Assembly (NCBI GenBank): GCA_905221615.1
Contig: CAJNDT010000957.1
Coordinates: forward strand, 297,794-361,793
Reading direction: 5' to 3'
Origin: Symbiodinium sp. CCMP2592
Lineage: Eukaryota > Sar > Dinophyceae > Suessiales > Symbiodiniaceae
DNA length: 64,000 bases
The notes beneath the pieces were generated by a model. The model was not told the origin of the DNA and ran no database searches. It worked only from the letters and a program-made list of their open reading frames with translations. Positions 11,961 to 23,600 of this stretch are shown one piece after another; within the stretch, counting starts at the first letter, position 1; each line of letters begins with the position of its first letter. Made by a program: the position numbers and the translations under genes.

Positions 11961-12078
11961 AGGGAAGCTTCCGAAAATACTAAACATTACAAAACCCTTA
12001 TATAGCACTACCTAAATCGTAGGATCCTGTGTTATAAGAATACCAAAACAAGGTACCCCTAATTCGTGGAAGCTCCCA
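11961..12078. repeat. F1 TIR element (diverged)
   Basis: GGGAAGCTTCCGAAAATACT at the left and CTAATTCGTGGAAGCTCCC at the right. The interior keeps TAGGATCCTGTGTTATAAG, as in other F1 copies. Confidence 0.7.
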
Positions 12079-12175
12079 AAACGTGTATCTGAAGGGATCC
12101 AATGTTCCGGGCCGGCCTGAAAGTTGGAACACTGCGTTTGGGTCACGTCGAGCATTGGCCAGGCTGATTTCAGAT

Positions 12176-12283
12176 AGGGCCTACATAATTACCAATATCA
12201 TTTTGGGGGCTCTTTGTCATAAGTATAGTATAGTATAGTGGGCCCCGACACCCTATTCTAATTATTAAGGCCCCCTATATTAG
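12176..12283. repeat. F2 TIR element
   Basis: It has AGGGCCTACATAATTACCAA at the left and AATTATTAAGGCCCCCTATA at the right, with the repeated TATAGTATAGTATAG core. Confidence 0.8.
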
Positions 12284-13732
12284 GGCCGGTCCTTGTTCGA
12301 GTGAGGCGGCATTATCAGGTTGCGGAGACACCCCCCACGTCTCTTAGCATGCCTGCCTGTTCTGTCAGATGACTCACAGCCGACAGCTCCTGTTTTTGTA
12401 GGCGTCAGCCTCGCAGGGTTTCCACTGGATCTGGATCTTTCTGTGCTTGGGCTGTCTTCGGAGCCTCCTAGACCCCAAACCCATCCAAACCCCACTCCTC
12501 ACCTGCAGCGTCCGAGCTGCGAGTGCCAACCCCACTGCCCTGAGAGCAGGCAGACTTGTTGTTGGCTCGGGGGTGCTTTGCCCTATGCGATGGTACAGAG
12601 GCGCGCCGTTGCACTTGTGATCCTGGGGAGCATTGTGAGATGAGCTATACTCATGCAGTGGTAAGGAGGGCTGTCGGGCCTGGGCTATCTTCAATCTTCG
12701 GACACTCGCACGCAGCTTGATGCACACGATTCGATGTTCGGTGTTTCACGCTGCAGCTAGCAGCGATTGCTGCGGGCTTGACGAAGTGAGATCGAGTTCC
12801 TGCAGGTACGACCCAATACCGACAGACCGGGTTTGGCAATTGCAAGCTTTGCAAGTCGGCAACTTGGTTTCCACATTGGACGTGTTTGTCACCACCCACA
12901 GTGCGTAGATTTCTCACCGACCCAAAACAATGTCGTGCTGTGTTCATGCGCGTTGCTAATAGCATGCTACAGTATACTTTCATGTTCTATATAGAAACTA
13001 CCATGTTGCATAATAGACCATACAAATTCCGGTCTTTGTATCTCCTGGAACCCCGCTTGTCAGGAACGCAGCTGCGAGATGAAGGACTCTTCCGCGCGCT
13101 GCACCATCACAGGGCCACTGCCAGGGTGCTTTCAGAAGAATATGATTTCACATATTTACATATTATGATACAGTAAACAATGTAGTCTTTCGAAGAATAT
13201 AATACCGTTTGATACATTATAGTACAGTAGTTCTGTCGCATTCTGTCTTGGTGAGCCAAAGCACTGCCGCCATCAAGAGCTGCCCGACCCGGCTTAGACT
13301 TACCCCCGATGTTCAAGCCAGCAACACGGATCACAAGCAATTCGGGTCGGCAGGACCTTCGTGGAAAGCTGCATTCCAACATGTCCTGCAGACAAAACTC
13401 AGCTACTAAACAACTTCAAGCATGCTCGGACTGGCTGCTTTCGGTCCGAACCCGAGTTTTCCAGCATGGCTGGTTTTGGGGCGTGAGAGTTGTAGCTGGA
13501 TAGCTTGTTCCTGGTTTTGGGGGAGTCGAAGAACAAAGACGTGGTATAGTTGTTCCAAGACATGAGATTGCTGACGCAATTTCCGATTGATAGAGCTTTG
13601 AACGTCTCAAGGCCCAAACGCTTACAGGCAATGCCGCAAGGGTTTCAGTTTGAAGCCAAGCGCTTTGGATCCTCGTAGTGTTGGACACTGCAACCTGCAG
13701 CACCAGATCGCCCCCGGCAGCGTTGAAACCCT
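12284..13732. other. Coding-like but unassigned stretch
   Basis: Several short plus ORFs (12320-12643, 12886-13176, 13209-13409) overlap equally long minus ORFs. None shows a recognisable family or a consistent AG|G exon chain, so no gene is called. Confidence 0.3.
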
Positions 13733-13811
13733 AATGTAGGAACCTGAGTAAGAACCAAAATAGTAGGATTCATATGAACCCTAACAAAAGGCCCAAGGTT
13801 CCTACATTAGA
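13733..13811. repeat. F10 TIR element
   Basis: TAATGTAGGAACCTGA at the left and AAGGTTCCTACATTA at the right. The other copy (30555-30662) forms almost a whole intron. Confidence 0.8.
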
Positions 13812-14004
13812 CCCTCAACCTCTGCCTGGTTCTGCCAAGAGTGGCAAGCAAAAGCCCTACAGGATCTCGCCTGGCTTGTCCGAGATGTGAGAGTGTAAAC
13901 AAGTCCCAGGCCCAAAACCGTTGCACCCTAAACCCAAATCCCAAAGACAAAAAAGCTCTTGCCCAAAAGCTATACACTTTAAATCCAAAGCTAGCTTGTT
14001 GAAG

Positions 14005-14112
14005 GACTTCGATGCGCCCCTGAAGGTGGCAGCAGCTCGACAGGCTTTGCGGGGATCTCCGGGTGGTGAAGGGGCTCTTTTGTTTCGAGTCCCCTTCTTG
14101 ACGAAGAGTTAG
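14005..14112 (+). CDS. Candidate terminal exon, unknown function
   Basis: It opens after TTGAAG|G, reads DFDAPLKVAAARQALRGSPG and continues to a stop at 14112 (36 codons). A GT donor (AAGA|GTTAGG) just before the stop is an alternative. A 104-codon minus ORF overlaps it. No family or partner exon was found. Confidence 0.3.
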   Translation, partial: DFDAPLKVAAARQALRGSPGGEGALLFRVPFLTKS

Positions 14113-14451
14113 GCGATTCAAGCATCCCAGAGCATGGAACTATACAAAAGGCTGGATCCTAAACCCTAAACCCTGAAACCTAAACCCTAAAATAACGATC
14201 ATGTTCCCTTTGAAAGTTGCAGCCTCGAGCCGAGAGGGCTAGGATAGAAGTAGTTTTTGGTACGGCAGGGTCCTTGGAACGTTTAACCTATGCCTTGTGT
14301 AGTCGTTCGACATACCACGCCTTTTGTTTCGAAGGCCCGCAAACGAATCTTCGCCCTTGCTAAGTAGGAGAGAAAAATCCTCCGCTTTCGTGGAAGAAAG
14401 GGGCTGGTGGTCTGAGCCACTCGCAATGTGCCAGGTCTGTGTATTCTACAA

Positions 14452-14558
14452 CTACGAAGCCCAGTAGTACCCTTATTCCCTTTTTGTAGTCCTAGGTTCC
14501 TTATAAAGTTACCCAATACCAAAAAGAGAGGCCTTTTTAATCTGAGGTTGCTGGGTAT
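14452..14558. repeat. F11 TIR element
   Basis: It shares ACCCTTATTCCCTTTTTGTA, CTAGGTTCCTTATAAAG and ACCCAATACCAAAAAGAGAG with the 2388-2489 copy, and ends GGGTATCCTAG. Confidence 0.7.
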
Positions 14559-14623
14559 CCTAGACAAGCTTTTGGAAATAGTTGGGTTGCTTTGGGATGT
14601 CCCTCGGCTCGGCGCCGCTATAG

Positions 14624-14733
14624 TAGAAGCCAGAAATGTGGAACATCATTATCATCATGCCCTTAAGGTAAAGTATAAGGGATCCTAGCACTAATCCTCC
14701 CAAAGCCGTGTTTCAACTTTCTGGCTTCTACTA
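14624..14733. repeat. F7 TIR element
   Basis: TATAGTAGAAGCCAGAAA and its inverse TTTCTGGCTTCTACTATA form long TIRs. Other copies are at 15838-15931 and 44472-44593. Confidence 0.85.
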
Positions 14734-15124
14734 TACAAATATTGATCAACACTTGCGGATGTGCACGTGCTGCACAGCACACTGCTAGGGTTTGCGGCTT
14801 GTGGGGTAACTACGTGTTCCTCACGTTGTACACTCGTCGGGTCGCCTGCTGAAACTACTGAGTCTTTCTCCTGGAATGGAACCGATCAGAGGACCCCCCA
14901 GCAAGGCAGACTGCTCCAAGAATCAGAAGCCAAACGGAGCTTGAGGTAGATGCGACAGGAAACGGGCTCGTGGAAAAAAGAGTGGGTTTAGGGTCCAACC
15001 TCCGCCTTATACAAGCCCCAAAAGAATCCCAAAAGACCTCATTTGGCCTATCCGAGTTGTGAGAGCGTAAACCCCAAAGTCTTCATCAACAACCTACACC
15101 CTCCAACGCGCAATCCCTAAGCCG

Positions 15125-15229
15125 TAATATAGGGGCCTTAATCATTACTGATACTAGTTGGGTGTTCCTTATGGTAGTTATAGTATAAGAGGCCCTAAAA
15201 CCCTGTTCTAATTATTAAGGCCCCTATAT
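15125..15229. repeat. F2 TIR element
   Basis: TAATATAGGGGCCTTAATCA at the left and AATTATTAAGGCCCCTATA at the right. A candidate exon begins 14 bases downstream. Confidence 0.85.
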
Positions 15230-15243
15230 TGCAAATCGCTCAG

Positions 15244-16710
15244 GTGCCCATGCTAGCCCGGAGCCCAGACTTGCACCAAGCGTACATGGGGAGCTAATTT
15301 CGGTGTAGCCCTTGTTTGTTAATTTACATAGAAATGAACGACAATTAGATAGATCTGGATCTTCGGATTTTAAACAGGGTGCGGATTTTCACATGTCGGA
15401 ATAGTTTGTGGATTTGCAGTATTGGAACGAGTAGCCTTGCTCTGATCTTAAGAACTGAGCCTGTGAAACCTCGAACATAAATGCCCCAAACTCGGAAACC
15501 TGCCCGGCATTTACAACTTTGAGACGAGGTCAGATGTCTGGGTGTTGCCTGCTATTTCATGTCCGGGCTAGAGTGAAGTATCGAGGCCAACACACACGAG
15601 GAACTTTGTGGAGACTCTGTGTGATGGGCAGAAGTGGCAACTACAACAGAGTTTAAACTGTTTCATACAGAGGCCTGAAACAGTTGCCTATACCCTTTTT
15701 GACGGTTCCTTATGTAATTATGGTTGCAGCAGAATGGGCCCCGAAACCCTAGTCTAGTTCTTATGGCACCTACATTAGAATCTGAGCCCTATCATCTCGC
15801 AGAGGCGAACCCTGCACCACACCTCCTTACAGGGAACTCCAGAAAGTTGGAACATGGTTTCATGGTAGGATACCCTATAATTTACCATAGAAGGGTTAGG
15901 ATAATCATGTTCCAACTTTCTGGCTTTTACCTCAACCTAAACCATACACCCGGAACCCATAAGCCATGAACTCTAAACCCTCAGAGGTGGCGAACCCGGA
16001 TGTCGTGCGCCCAGATGGTGTGGCGAGCCCCATGCCCGGGAGGCCTATTGGGGGACTCGGATCCTGACCTTATAGGGGTAGTTGTCAAAATTTGGGTCCC
16101 TGTTTGGGTACCCCAAATATTGGGTCCCGTATTTTATTAGGGACCCAAAAGGGGCCATAATTTTGACAACCGCCCACAGGGTTTAGGGTTTAGGGGTCTT
16201 CGGATCTTACCAGTAGGGGTACTTAGAAATCTTTTGTAATTTTTGGTTCCTACAAGTCTACTATCCCTAAGAAACAGCTGAAATTGTAATTTCTTCTGGG
16301 TCTAAGTTCAGTATAGGGATGCCGACCTCAGTGGTCGCTCTGAGGCTGTCAGGGATGAAGAAGTGGCGCTGTTGGAGGTTTGGGGCTAGGGCCTGGGGAT
16401 TTTGGAGCAGGGTTCGGGTCTAGTGCAGCTTTGAGGGTTGGAGTGTACAGCATACTACACCCTAAAAGCCTGAATCAATTCCACGACCTCAGCGTCTTCG
16501 AGGCTCGGGCTACCGTGGCCACCACCATCATCCCGAACCCGAACCCTGAACAAAGCCCAGACCGCTTCACCACTTCCCTCCAAGCATCTCTGATTGGTAC
16601 TGTTGGCGTGAGGCTGGCTCGCCGGTACAAGGAGCTCGGTGGGTCCGCAGCTAAGCATACCCAATTGACACCTCGTGAATGCCTATGCTCCCTGTCGCCA
16701 ATACGCAGGT
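15244..16710 (+). CDS. Candidate multi-exon gene fragment, unknown function
   Basis: The possible exons are 15244-15292 (after GCTCAG|G, reading VPMLARSPDLHQAYMG), about 15985-16050 (after CAGAG|G), 16317-16377 (after GTATAG|G, reading DADLSGRSEAVRDEEVALLE, ending phase 0 before GT) and about 16503-16710 (after TTCGAG|G, reading ARATVATTIIPNPNPEQSPD, ending at a GT donor). The last two join in phase. The link between the first two is ambiguous because two frames stay open. F2, F7, F6 and F9 elements sit between the exons, as in the recognised genes. An open minus frame over 16475-16720 is a competing reading. Confidence 0.3.
15838..15931. repeat. F7 TIR element
   Basis: CCAGAAAGTTGGAACATGG and CATGTTCCAACTTTCTGG are inverted, around a TACCCTATAATTTACC centre. 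Confidence 0.85.
16077..16173. repeat. F6 TIR element
   Basis: GTAGTTGTCAAAATTTGGGT at the left and CCATAATTTTGACAACCGCC at the right, with TTTGGGTACCCCAAATATTG inside. Copies also occur at 18322-18420 and 51510-51600. Confidence 0.85.
16214..16316. repeat. F9 element
   Basis: It starts TAGGGGTACTTAGAAATC and ends GGGTCTAAGTTCAGTATAG. Its end supplies an AG|G acceptor for the candidate exon at 16317. The second copy (26912-27008) is in an intron of the transporter gene. Confidence 0.7.
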
Positions 16711-17324
16711 GGCAATACACAGGTCGACGTAGGTCATAGGTTATGCCGATGATTGTTATTGCTGCGGTCAGTAGATGTACCTACGTCCGTAGATGCTACT
16801 GAAGGGCACCTCTGTGCTGAGGCCTGATGCTTTCTTCGTTGGCAAGCCGGGCGCCTACCATGTGCGTGGAGTAGTCCCATCTCCAAACCCGGAAAGAAAG
16901 TTACATGTACATGTTCAGTAGTGCTTAACTCTCACAGCAAGTATCTTCATCTGTTCGTTGCTTTCGTGATAGTTTTTCAATGTTTTTCAAGTCTCTACAC
17001 CTGTGTCGTGGTGGAAACGTGAAAAGGAGTAGCAAAAGCCGTAGCCCTAGCAGTAAAGGGAGTCTTCGTCGTAACGGTAGGTGAGGTCGCCCCCGTACGT
17101 GCAGCAGCATTATGTACTTCAGAAGGAGCAGTGGTGCGACTGCGAGGCATTGTGTCATCGTTGTACGTGGTCGTCCTCGCAGTAGCCGTCGTGGTTGTCG
17201 TCGTTGTAGTTGAAGGAGGATTGAAGCACTCTTGCAGCAGTGGTCGTGGCAGTAGCAGCGGCAGGAACAGGGTGTTTAACCATGGTGACACTAGCAGTAG
17301 CATGCGTAGCGTCAGTAGGAAAGT

Positions 17325-17530
17325 TACTCTCGGTAGCAGCAGCAGCAGCAGCAGCAGGAAGAGCAGCAGTAGTAGCAGTAGCAGTAGCAGCAGCAGCAGT
17401 AGCAGCACTGGCAGCACTAGCAGCACTAGCAGTAGTAGCAGTAGCAGCGGTAGCAGCAGTAGTAGCAGTAGCAGTAGCAGCAGCAGCAGCAGGAGGAGTA
17501 GTAGTTGTTGCAGTAGTAGTAGTAGCACGT
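17325..17530. repeat. Imperfect trinucleotide tract (AGC/AGT)n
   Basis: A roughly 200-bp run of AGC, AGT and AGG triplets. Every frame is open across it on both strands, giving poly-Ser, poly-Ala/Val and poly-Leu/Thr ORFs of up to 184 codons. These ORFs are artefacts of the repeat. Confidence 0.9.
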
Positions 17531-17555
17531 GGCGTAGTAGTAGTGGCAAACCCAG

Positions 17556-17813
17556 CCCGCGACACCCGCAAGGCCCTATCCGGCGGTGTTTGACCTAGCG
17601 GTGCAGAGACTGCAGGAGGCCCTTGGCCCTTTCGGAGCCACAGGCCATCAAAGGCTTGGTGTAGGGTTTGCTTGGGGTCAGAATGATTGGGCTGGTGAAC
17701 CATCCAACATGAGACTTCGCCATCCGCAAAGGCTAAAGCAGGCCAAATGCTTGCAACGTGTGCGCGAAGAGGGTCAGAAACGCATCGTTTCTTTTATGTT
17801 TTTTTGTTCGTAG
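17556..17813 (+). CDS. Candidate exon next to the trinucleotide tract
   Basis: After AACCCAG the frame reads PAVFDLAVQRLQEALGPFGA and stays open to TAG at 17813. Possible donors lie inside it, for example CTTG|GTGTAG. The reading is protein-like and not repeat-derived, but no family is recognised and the acceptor lacks the usual following G. Confidence 0.3.
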   Translation, partial: PATPARPYPAVFDLAVQRLQEALGPFGATGHQRLGVGFAWGQNDWAGEPSNMRLRHPQRLKQAKCLQRVREEGQKRIVSFMFFCS

Positions 17814-18321
17814 CCGGGCATCAGAACCAGTTCAGACTTGTGTAGGGCCTGTGTCGGCAGAACTTTGAAACCCAAGCTCCAAGGGCAACTGCCACACTCA
17901 GACCCCTATGCAGGCAGGTGTTCCTGCAGACGCTCGAATATGCATGGTTGGTGATTCTGCCAGAGCCTGAAACTGCAGTCGGGAGATTTGTTAATCGTTG
18001 CAGGGACTGATCATCTCCGAGTGTTGCAGCGGGGGCACGAAAGTGGTCCATGGTAGGAAGACAGCCCGCAATTGTTCCAAACTAGACTTCTCTTTTCAAA
18101 GGACCTCCTTCGGTTGAGTGGGGTGCAGGGTCCAGGTAGTCCGGTGGTGTCCGTTCTACAAGGGCCGAGGATGTGGTCATCCATATGAGCCAAAAGTTGC
18201 ATACCCTCTTGGGAATTCCTACTTACCACGAAGCGGCATGTGCACATCCCCCAGATGCCTAAATCCCGAAGTTCAGCTTTCCCCTTACCCGTGAAGCCAA
18301 GCAGGGAAACTCCATGTGAGT

Positions 18322-18420
18322 GTTTGTCAAAATTGTGGTCCCTTTTTGGGTACCCTAAATATTAGGTGCCGTATGATAACAAGGACCCAAAAAAGGGACC
18401 CTAGTTTTGACAATCACCCA
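18322..18420. repeat. F6 TIR element
   Basis: GAGTGTTTGTCAAAATTG and its partner TAGTTTTGACAATCACCCA flank CCCTTTTTGGGTACCCTAAA. Confidence 0.85.
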
Positions 18421-18999
18421 TGTGCTTGCATGTGTTTGGTGTTGAGGGCTTCTGCGCGAGCAACTGGGTCGGTCCCAGAGCATTTTGGTCAGTGTTTTTC
18501 CGGGGGCGTGGGACCGATGCAGGAGGGTTTAGGGCGCATGGATGCGCATGGGCTAGCAGAAAGTCGCCATATACAGATGTTGCATGGCTGGGCTTGTGCG
18601 GAAACCCGCAGCCAAGCTTGTTACAACAAGCTTGTCTCAGCCTCTTGATAAACTCAGAGATGTTTCATGAGCATTTCGTTTCGTGAAAAGTTTGAGCTTT
18701 CCTCCGTATGCTGAGTTGCCACAGCGAGTGGAAGATACTCATGCACTAAACTGCGACCCATGATTTCTCAACCCTCGTCTTTCCGCCATTAACAGTCGAT
18801 GTCGATGCGGAAAATGGGTTTCTTCGGCAGACTTTTTGCATCTGCCACCGACGCAACAGAGATGCCAGGCTTGGCACGATGTGCGTGGGGCTCGCAGCTA
18901 CGGTTTGGACGTGGGGGAACCTGGACTCAGCATTCCGAAGATGTGCTTCCAAATCCCAGAAGCATTTGACAACGTACTACACAGGCCTGAATAGCCGCT

Positions 19000-19193
19000 T
19001 TTTAAAGGGGGTCTATAATAAGGATTACTAGAAGGGCCACTATAAGCGTGTTGATACAGTGGGCATTAATTATTAATTTCCTAGACTATCCTTCACTATG
19101 TTTTATATATTTGTTTTTTTGGGGGGTCCTTATTCTAGATATAGTATCATTGGCCCCAAAACTCTATTCTAATTTTGAAGGTGCCTGTACTAG
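19000..19193. repeat. Composite F17/F2 repeat remnant
   Basis: The left part resembles F17 (TCTATAATAAGGATTACTAG, GGGCCACTATAAG). The right part is F2-like (TTTTTTTGGGGGGTCCTTAT, GCCCCAAAACTCTATTCTAA). Confidence 0.55.
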
Positions 19194-19199
19194 GGCTGT

Positions 19200-20480
19200 T
19201 GCGTTTTCCATCTTGACAGCCGTCACAGGCGGCGTACCTGCATGAAGACGATAATAAGACCGTTTACGACCCCACATACCCGGTGCTTTTACTGATGTGA
19301 CGATGACTATGCGTGCATCGTTCTCATCACAATCGTCTTATTCCCTCTCCTAATCACTATTAAATTAGTAGGTCTCGTCCGCAACTCTATCATCACGCTA
19401 CCATCGCGGTCGCCATCACTATCTTCATCATCGTCGGCACCGCCATGAACATCAGCATTTCCAACATCGTGACAGCTGGTGACGTGACTGTGCTTCCCTG
19501 CTTGTCTCCTTTGCTGATCCTCGCACAGCAAAACTAAGACCATCCTGGAACCAAAGTCCCACTCGATTCTACCCAAACCCAGAACCCAAATTCCTGTGAA
19601 GCCGTACATCATCCTGGAACTCCGAGTAAGACGCTAGCTGCCCCTCAACCCAAACTCCGGCATACTACATTGAAACTAGTATAGTCGGACCTGACCCGTA
19701 AAAGAGGTCTTCACCATTGTTTGTTGCATTCTTGCTGAACACCGCACACATAGTGTGAGTTTCTCTGCTACTTTGTCGGTGAATCGATCAACTGCGGCGA
19801 CTGCACGCAGTTGGATGCTGTTACACTGTCAGATTAAAGCATCATGATCGCTGCTGCTCCGACACGGCATTGATTTACTTCGGCTTCGTTCTGAGTGCTA
19901 GAACCTGCATAACATCACAAGAGCAACTCATTTGTGTGCTACCGCCCCCAAAACTTGCCACAATGCTGATAGCACCGTGTCGGAAGCACTCGACCTGATC
20001 AGCGTTTGTAGACTGCGTATTCTGGAGCCGGCAAAGACCGAAAGAGTGCGCAGCTGCTTGACAGGTTGTGCTGCTGTGCAGCGGGGTCCACAGCCAGGCC
20101 TGCTCTGATATGCTGCGATGCTGCTCATAAGTAAGTAAAGGGTTGCATCCTGTTTTGTGCGGTGCTCTGCACGTTAGACACAGCCTGCTTGTCCGATTGA
20201 GGCTTTGGTTTGCTACGCGGCTTTTGCCGTTGCTGTGTTCTGACCACGCCATGATGTCCATAAAGCTCGTGTCTGCAACTGGACAGCGGATGTAGTTAGA
20301 TTATGTCTGGAGCCTATACCCTCAACTCAACTGCGTGCAAGGTGCTTAAGCACCCTTAGACCATAAGCAAGTGTTGGTGCTTTGACTTTCAGCATGTTTA
20401 GGCCATCCACTTACGGTCATTTGGCCCTCTGAACTCCGAACTCTGCAGAAGATCATCATGAACGGGAGCCTAGTAGAGTA
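19200..20480. other. Unassigned stretch
   Basis: Minus ORFs 19307-19612 and 19875-20261 are open, but no homology or splice chain was found. The first includes a trinucleotide-like Asp-rich stretch. Nothing else is supported. Confidence 0.3.
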
Positions 20481-20486
20481 GGCAAC

Positions 20487-20548
20487 CTTTAACCTTTTTT
20501 GGGTAGTATAGTCCCTGTATAATCCCTATATACCCAAACAGGTTAAGC
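20487..20548. repeat. Short inverted repeat
   Basis: TTAACCTTTTTTGGGTA and TACCCAAACAGGTTAA are inverted around a TATAATCCCTATA centre. A single copy was seen. Confidence 0.6.
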
Positions 20549-20582
20549 TTTAGCTCCCCATGATACCCGACCCTATATCCTC

Positions 20583-20672
20583 CTAAACCCCAAACCCTAA
20601 ACCAAACCCTGAACCCTAAACCCTAAACTAAACCTTGAACCCTAAACTAAACCCTGAACCCTAAACCCTAAA
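20583..20672. repeat. Interstitial telomere-like array (CCCTAAA)n
   Basis: About ten CCCTAAA/CCCTGAA units are mixed with AACTAAACC variants. It is in the opposite orientation to the array at 9641. Confidence 0.8.
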
Positions 20673-20699
20673 CTTGTGCGAGAGTGAGCGTCGAAAACC

Positions 20700-23600
20700 C
20701 TAAACTAAACCCGCATTCAACTCGCGGCTGACGTGAGGCCCTGGGGATCGATCAAGCGCCTGCCGAGCCTCGCAGGGTCCTCGGAGGCGGTGCCAAAGCT
20801 GCCTTTGGGGCACATTTTGGGCTTAGTGAGGGTTTGTAGGGATTAATTATTCACATGTTTAGCTTAGTGAGGGCTTAGAGTTTAGGGATATAGATTAGGA
20901 TAGATTAGGATAGCTTAGAGAGGGCTTAGAGCTATAGATTATGGAGCATGTCAAGGAGCGCTTTCAGGGCTTGCTTGTGTATTTGGGCCTGTCTTTCAGC
21001 GACGGAGGGCTTGTGCAGAGCTGTTAGCAGGGTTTGTCGATGGTTTACTTCCGGGTGTTTGCAGGTTTAAGCCGGGCTATTTCGGTCGGGTACATACATA
21101 TTATGTTTCAGGTGCTGCCCCAAACCCGAAACCAGAAGTGGTCTCAAGCAAGCCTGACCCTCAGCTTCGTGCGAGCGTGCGTGGCGAAGTGGTCTCAGGC
21201 TCTCTTTGCGGTCGAGGCTCAGAATCAAGGTGTGAGGGCTTGTTGTTGAGCATTTTCGATTTTGCTGTTTTGTTTGCCTCCGAAGCCCAGCTCCAGTTGT
21301 GTAAGTATATATATATAGACGATATTTATGTATATCTATATATATATATATATACATGCATACATACATTCATACATACGTACATACATACATATGTAAT
21401 TGCATATTTAAAACACAAACACCTGTATACACACATGTATACACATGTATGTATGGCTTTTTTGCATTTGCACGTATTTGCGTGCATATATGCATATGTG
21501 CGTGTTATTGTTATTTTTTGGTTGATATTGTCACATTGCCTTTGTTGTTGTTTTATTGTTGTTAGTATCGTTAGTAGTTGAAGCACTACTACTATATACC
21601 CAAAGCTTTCACACATGTGACAATTTTGTGCTTTTGCAGTCTGTTGAGTACGACACTCATTTTAGAAGCAGCTGCGTTTTAGGTATCTTTGGTTTGTGCA
21701 GCGTGGGGTTTCGAATTCCGAACCCGAGCTGATTTACCATGAGCTTTTGCAAACCTAAACCGCGCCTTCCTCATCCACAGCTGCATTGTGAGTCAAACAG
21801 GAAACACAAATATCTTACGAATCCTCCTCTGTCTATCAAAGCTTGACGATCGAACCTGCACAAAAATCATCTGTTCTCGTAGGGCGAAGGAAATTAGCAA
21901 GTATTATGCACCTTAAGAGTTCCCCTGTCCTCTCTGAGGGTGTCCGTCGTCGGAGCGCTGCTGGGCGAAGGAACAAGTATAGGTTTAGGCCATTACTACT
22001 TCTGCCACTGCTACTGCTACCGCTACTGCTACTGCTACTGCTACGACGACTGCCTGCGGCTGAGGCTACAGCCACAGCTACGACTACGACTTCGAACACT
22101 GTGACGACGATTGCTACTACTCATGCTGCTGCGGCTGCTGCTGCTGCTGCTGCTTATAGAACTACCAAAAAATCCTAATGAGGCTTGAAGGTTGAGGATT
22201 CGGAGGCTTCAAAGTTGAAGTTTCAACGTGTGAGACACAACGAGTTGTTTCTCGGTTGTGGGGTGCAGGCTACGCATTGAAGACTCGAAGAGGCGATATC
22301 GGACTTCGGTGGTGCAAATCGGGCGGGGGATCCAGAAAATTCGCGCAGCTTGATCTCCTTCAGATTAGAGGGTTTCGGATTCTCGAAGTTGGCGATTGAC
22401 CTTGCTTATGGCGACAAGTAGGTCGGCCTTTTGAGATTTCAGGTGTAGTGCATGGTTTCAACTGCTGGATGGAACTCGGATTGGGCGTCATTGGGGCTTC
22501 GGCTTGACCCACCCGAGGCTTGCAGGGCTTTCTTGGTGCGCTGACGGCCGAGGCCCTTGGTATCATCTTGTTTCAACTCTTTTCCATGGTGAGTTTTGTG
22601 AGTTGAGGTGGTTCGTGTTCGGGTTCATCATTCCCTCAGTCAAGGTAAGTGTTGCCATAATTCTGTTTATGACGTCGGGCTTTCGTTTCCTATTCCGTGC
22701 AGCTCGTGGTTTGAGGTTGCATTGTGCATCGTGGTGAGGTCTGCAGTTTTTAGCCGGTTGCCCCCACCACGCAGCAAACTAGCACATGGCAACCTGTCCA
22801 CTGAGTACTATGACTGGCGAACACTTGCAACAGCAACGAAAACAAGTAGTACTGTAAGCATTGAGTAGCGGCATCACGAAGTGCTCGAAACAGAAGTAGA
22901 GTTCGTCGTTGCGGACGACCTGAGGTTTCGCATGGTGCTCGCCCGATTTTTGTGTCCGATGCTCGTCGCAGAGCTGTTTGGCTCAGGCAGCCTCACGCAT
23001 GAAGACCCAATGGCTGCAACATAAAGGCACCAGGAAGTGTAGAAGTGTAGCAATAGCAGGGTACCTACCTAGAGCGAATGTAAAGACACCCATGAGACCC
23101 CAGACCTGAAAGCTCATCCCATCTAATCCCTATGAAAGGTCACGGCATGGAGCCGTGCAAAGTTGATGTTGTGAAGTTTATGACCACAGTTCCAACGAAC
23201 CCACACGACGCAAGCAGGAAAACAGTGGCCTCGTACATATTGCAGTGTAAGAGCCCTGGCTCAGCCAACAACTTGAAACCGGCAGCAGGCTTCACAAGCA
23301 TCGATGTAGCTGTGGAGCTCTTTGCGCTTGCTACCACACATTTGAAGCTGCAAATTCCCACCTCTATAGGGCCCTTCTTTGGGCAGGGTTGCGTTGCTTA
23401 CCCGCCTGCTGACGCGATGGACACGCTCATTTGCGCAACTTTTCTTTGCACGTTTCCTTTGAACTCGATCGCGGCATGTCTCAGTGCCACAGTGCCTTGC
23501 AACGACTTCAGATATGATTGGTTTTGATCCTGCCGACTTTCTTGAGGAGCTTCGCGGGGAGCGCGTCGCTGATCTCCATGTATTCCTCCTCTAGCTAGGC

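Noticed and set aside
16475..16720. Minus frame resembling the linker and helix of an ABC transporter (REVVKRSGLCSGFGFGMMVV)
   Set aside because: The similarity is superficial and no Walker or signature motif is nearby. The plus frame joins in phase to the exon at 16317-16377.
16995..17703. ORFs of up to 184 codons on both strands
   Set aside because: They are translations of the AGC/AGT trinucleotide tract.
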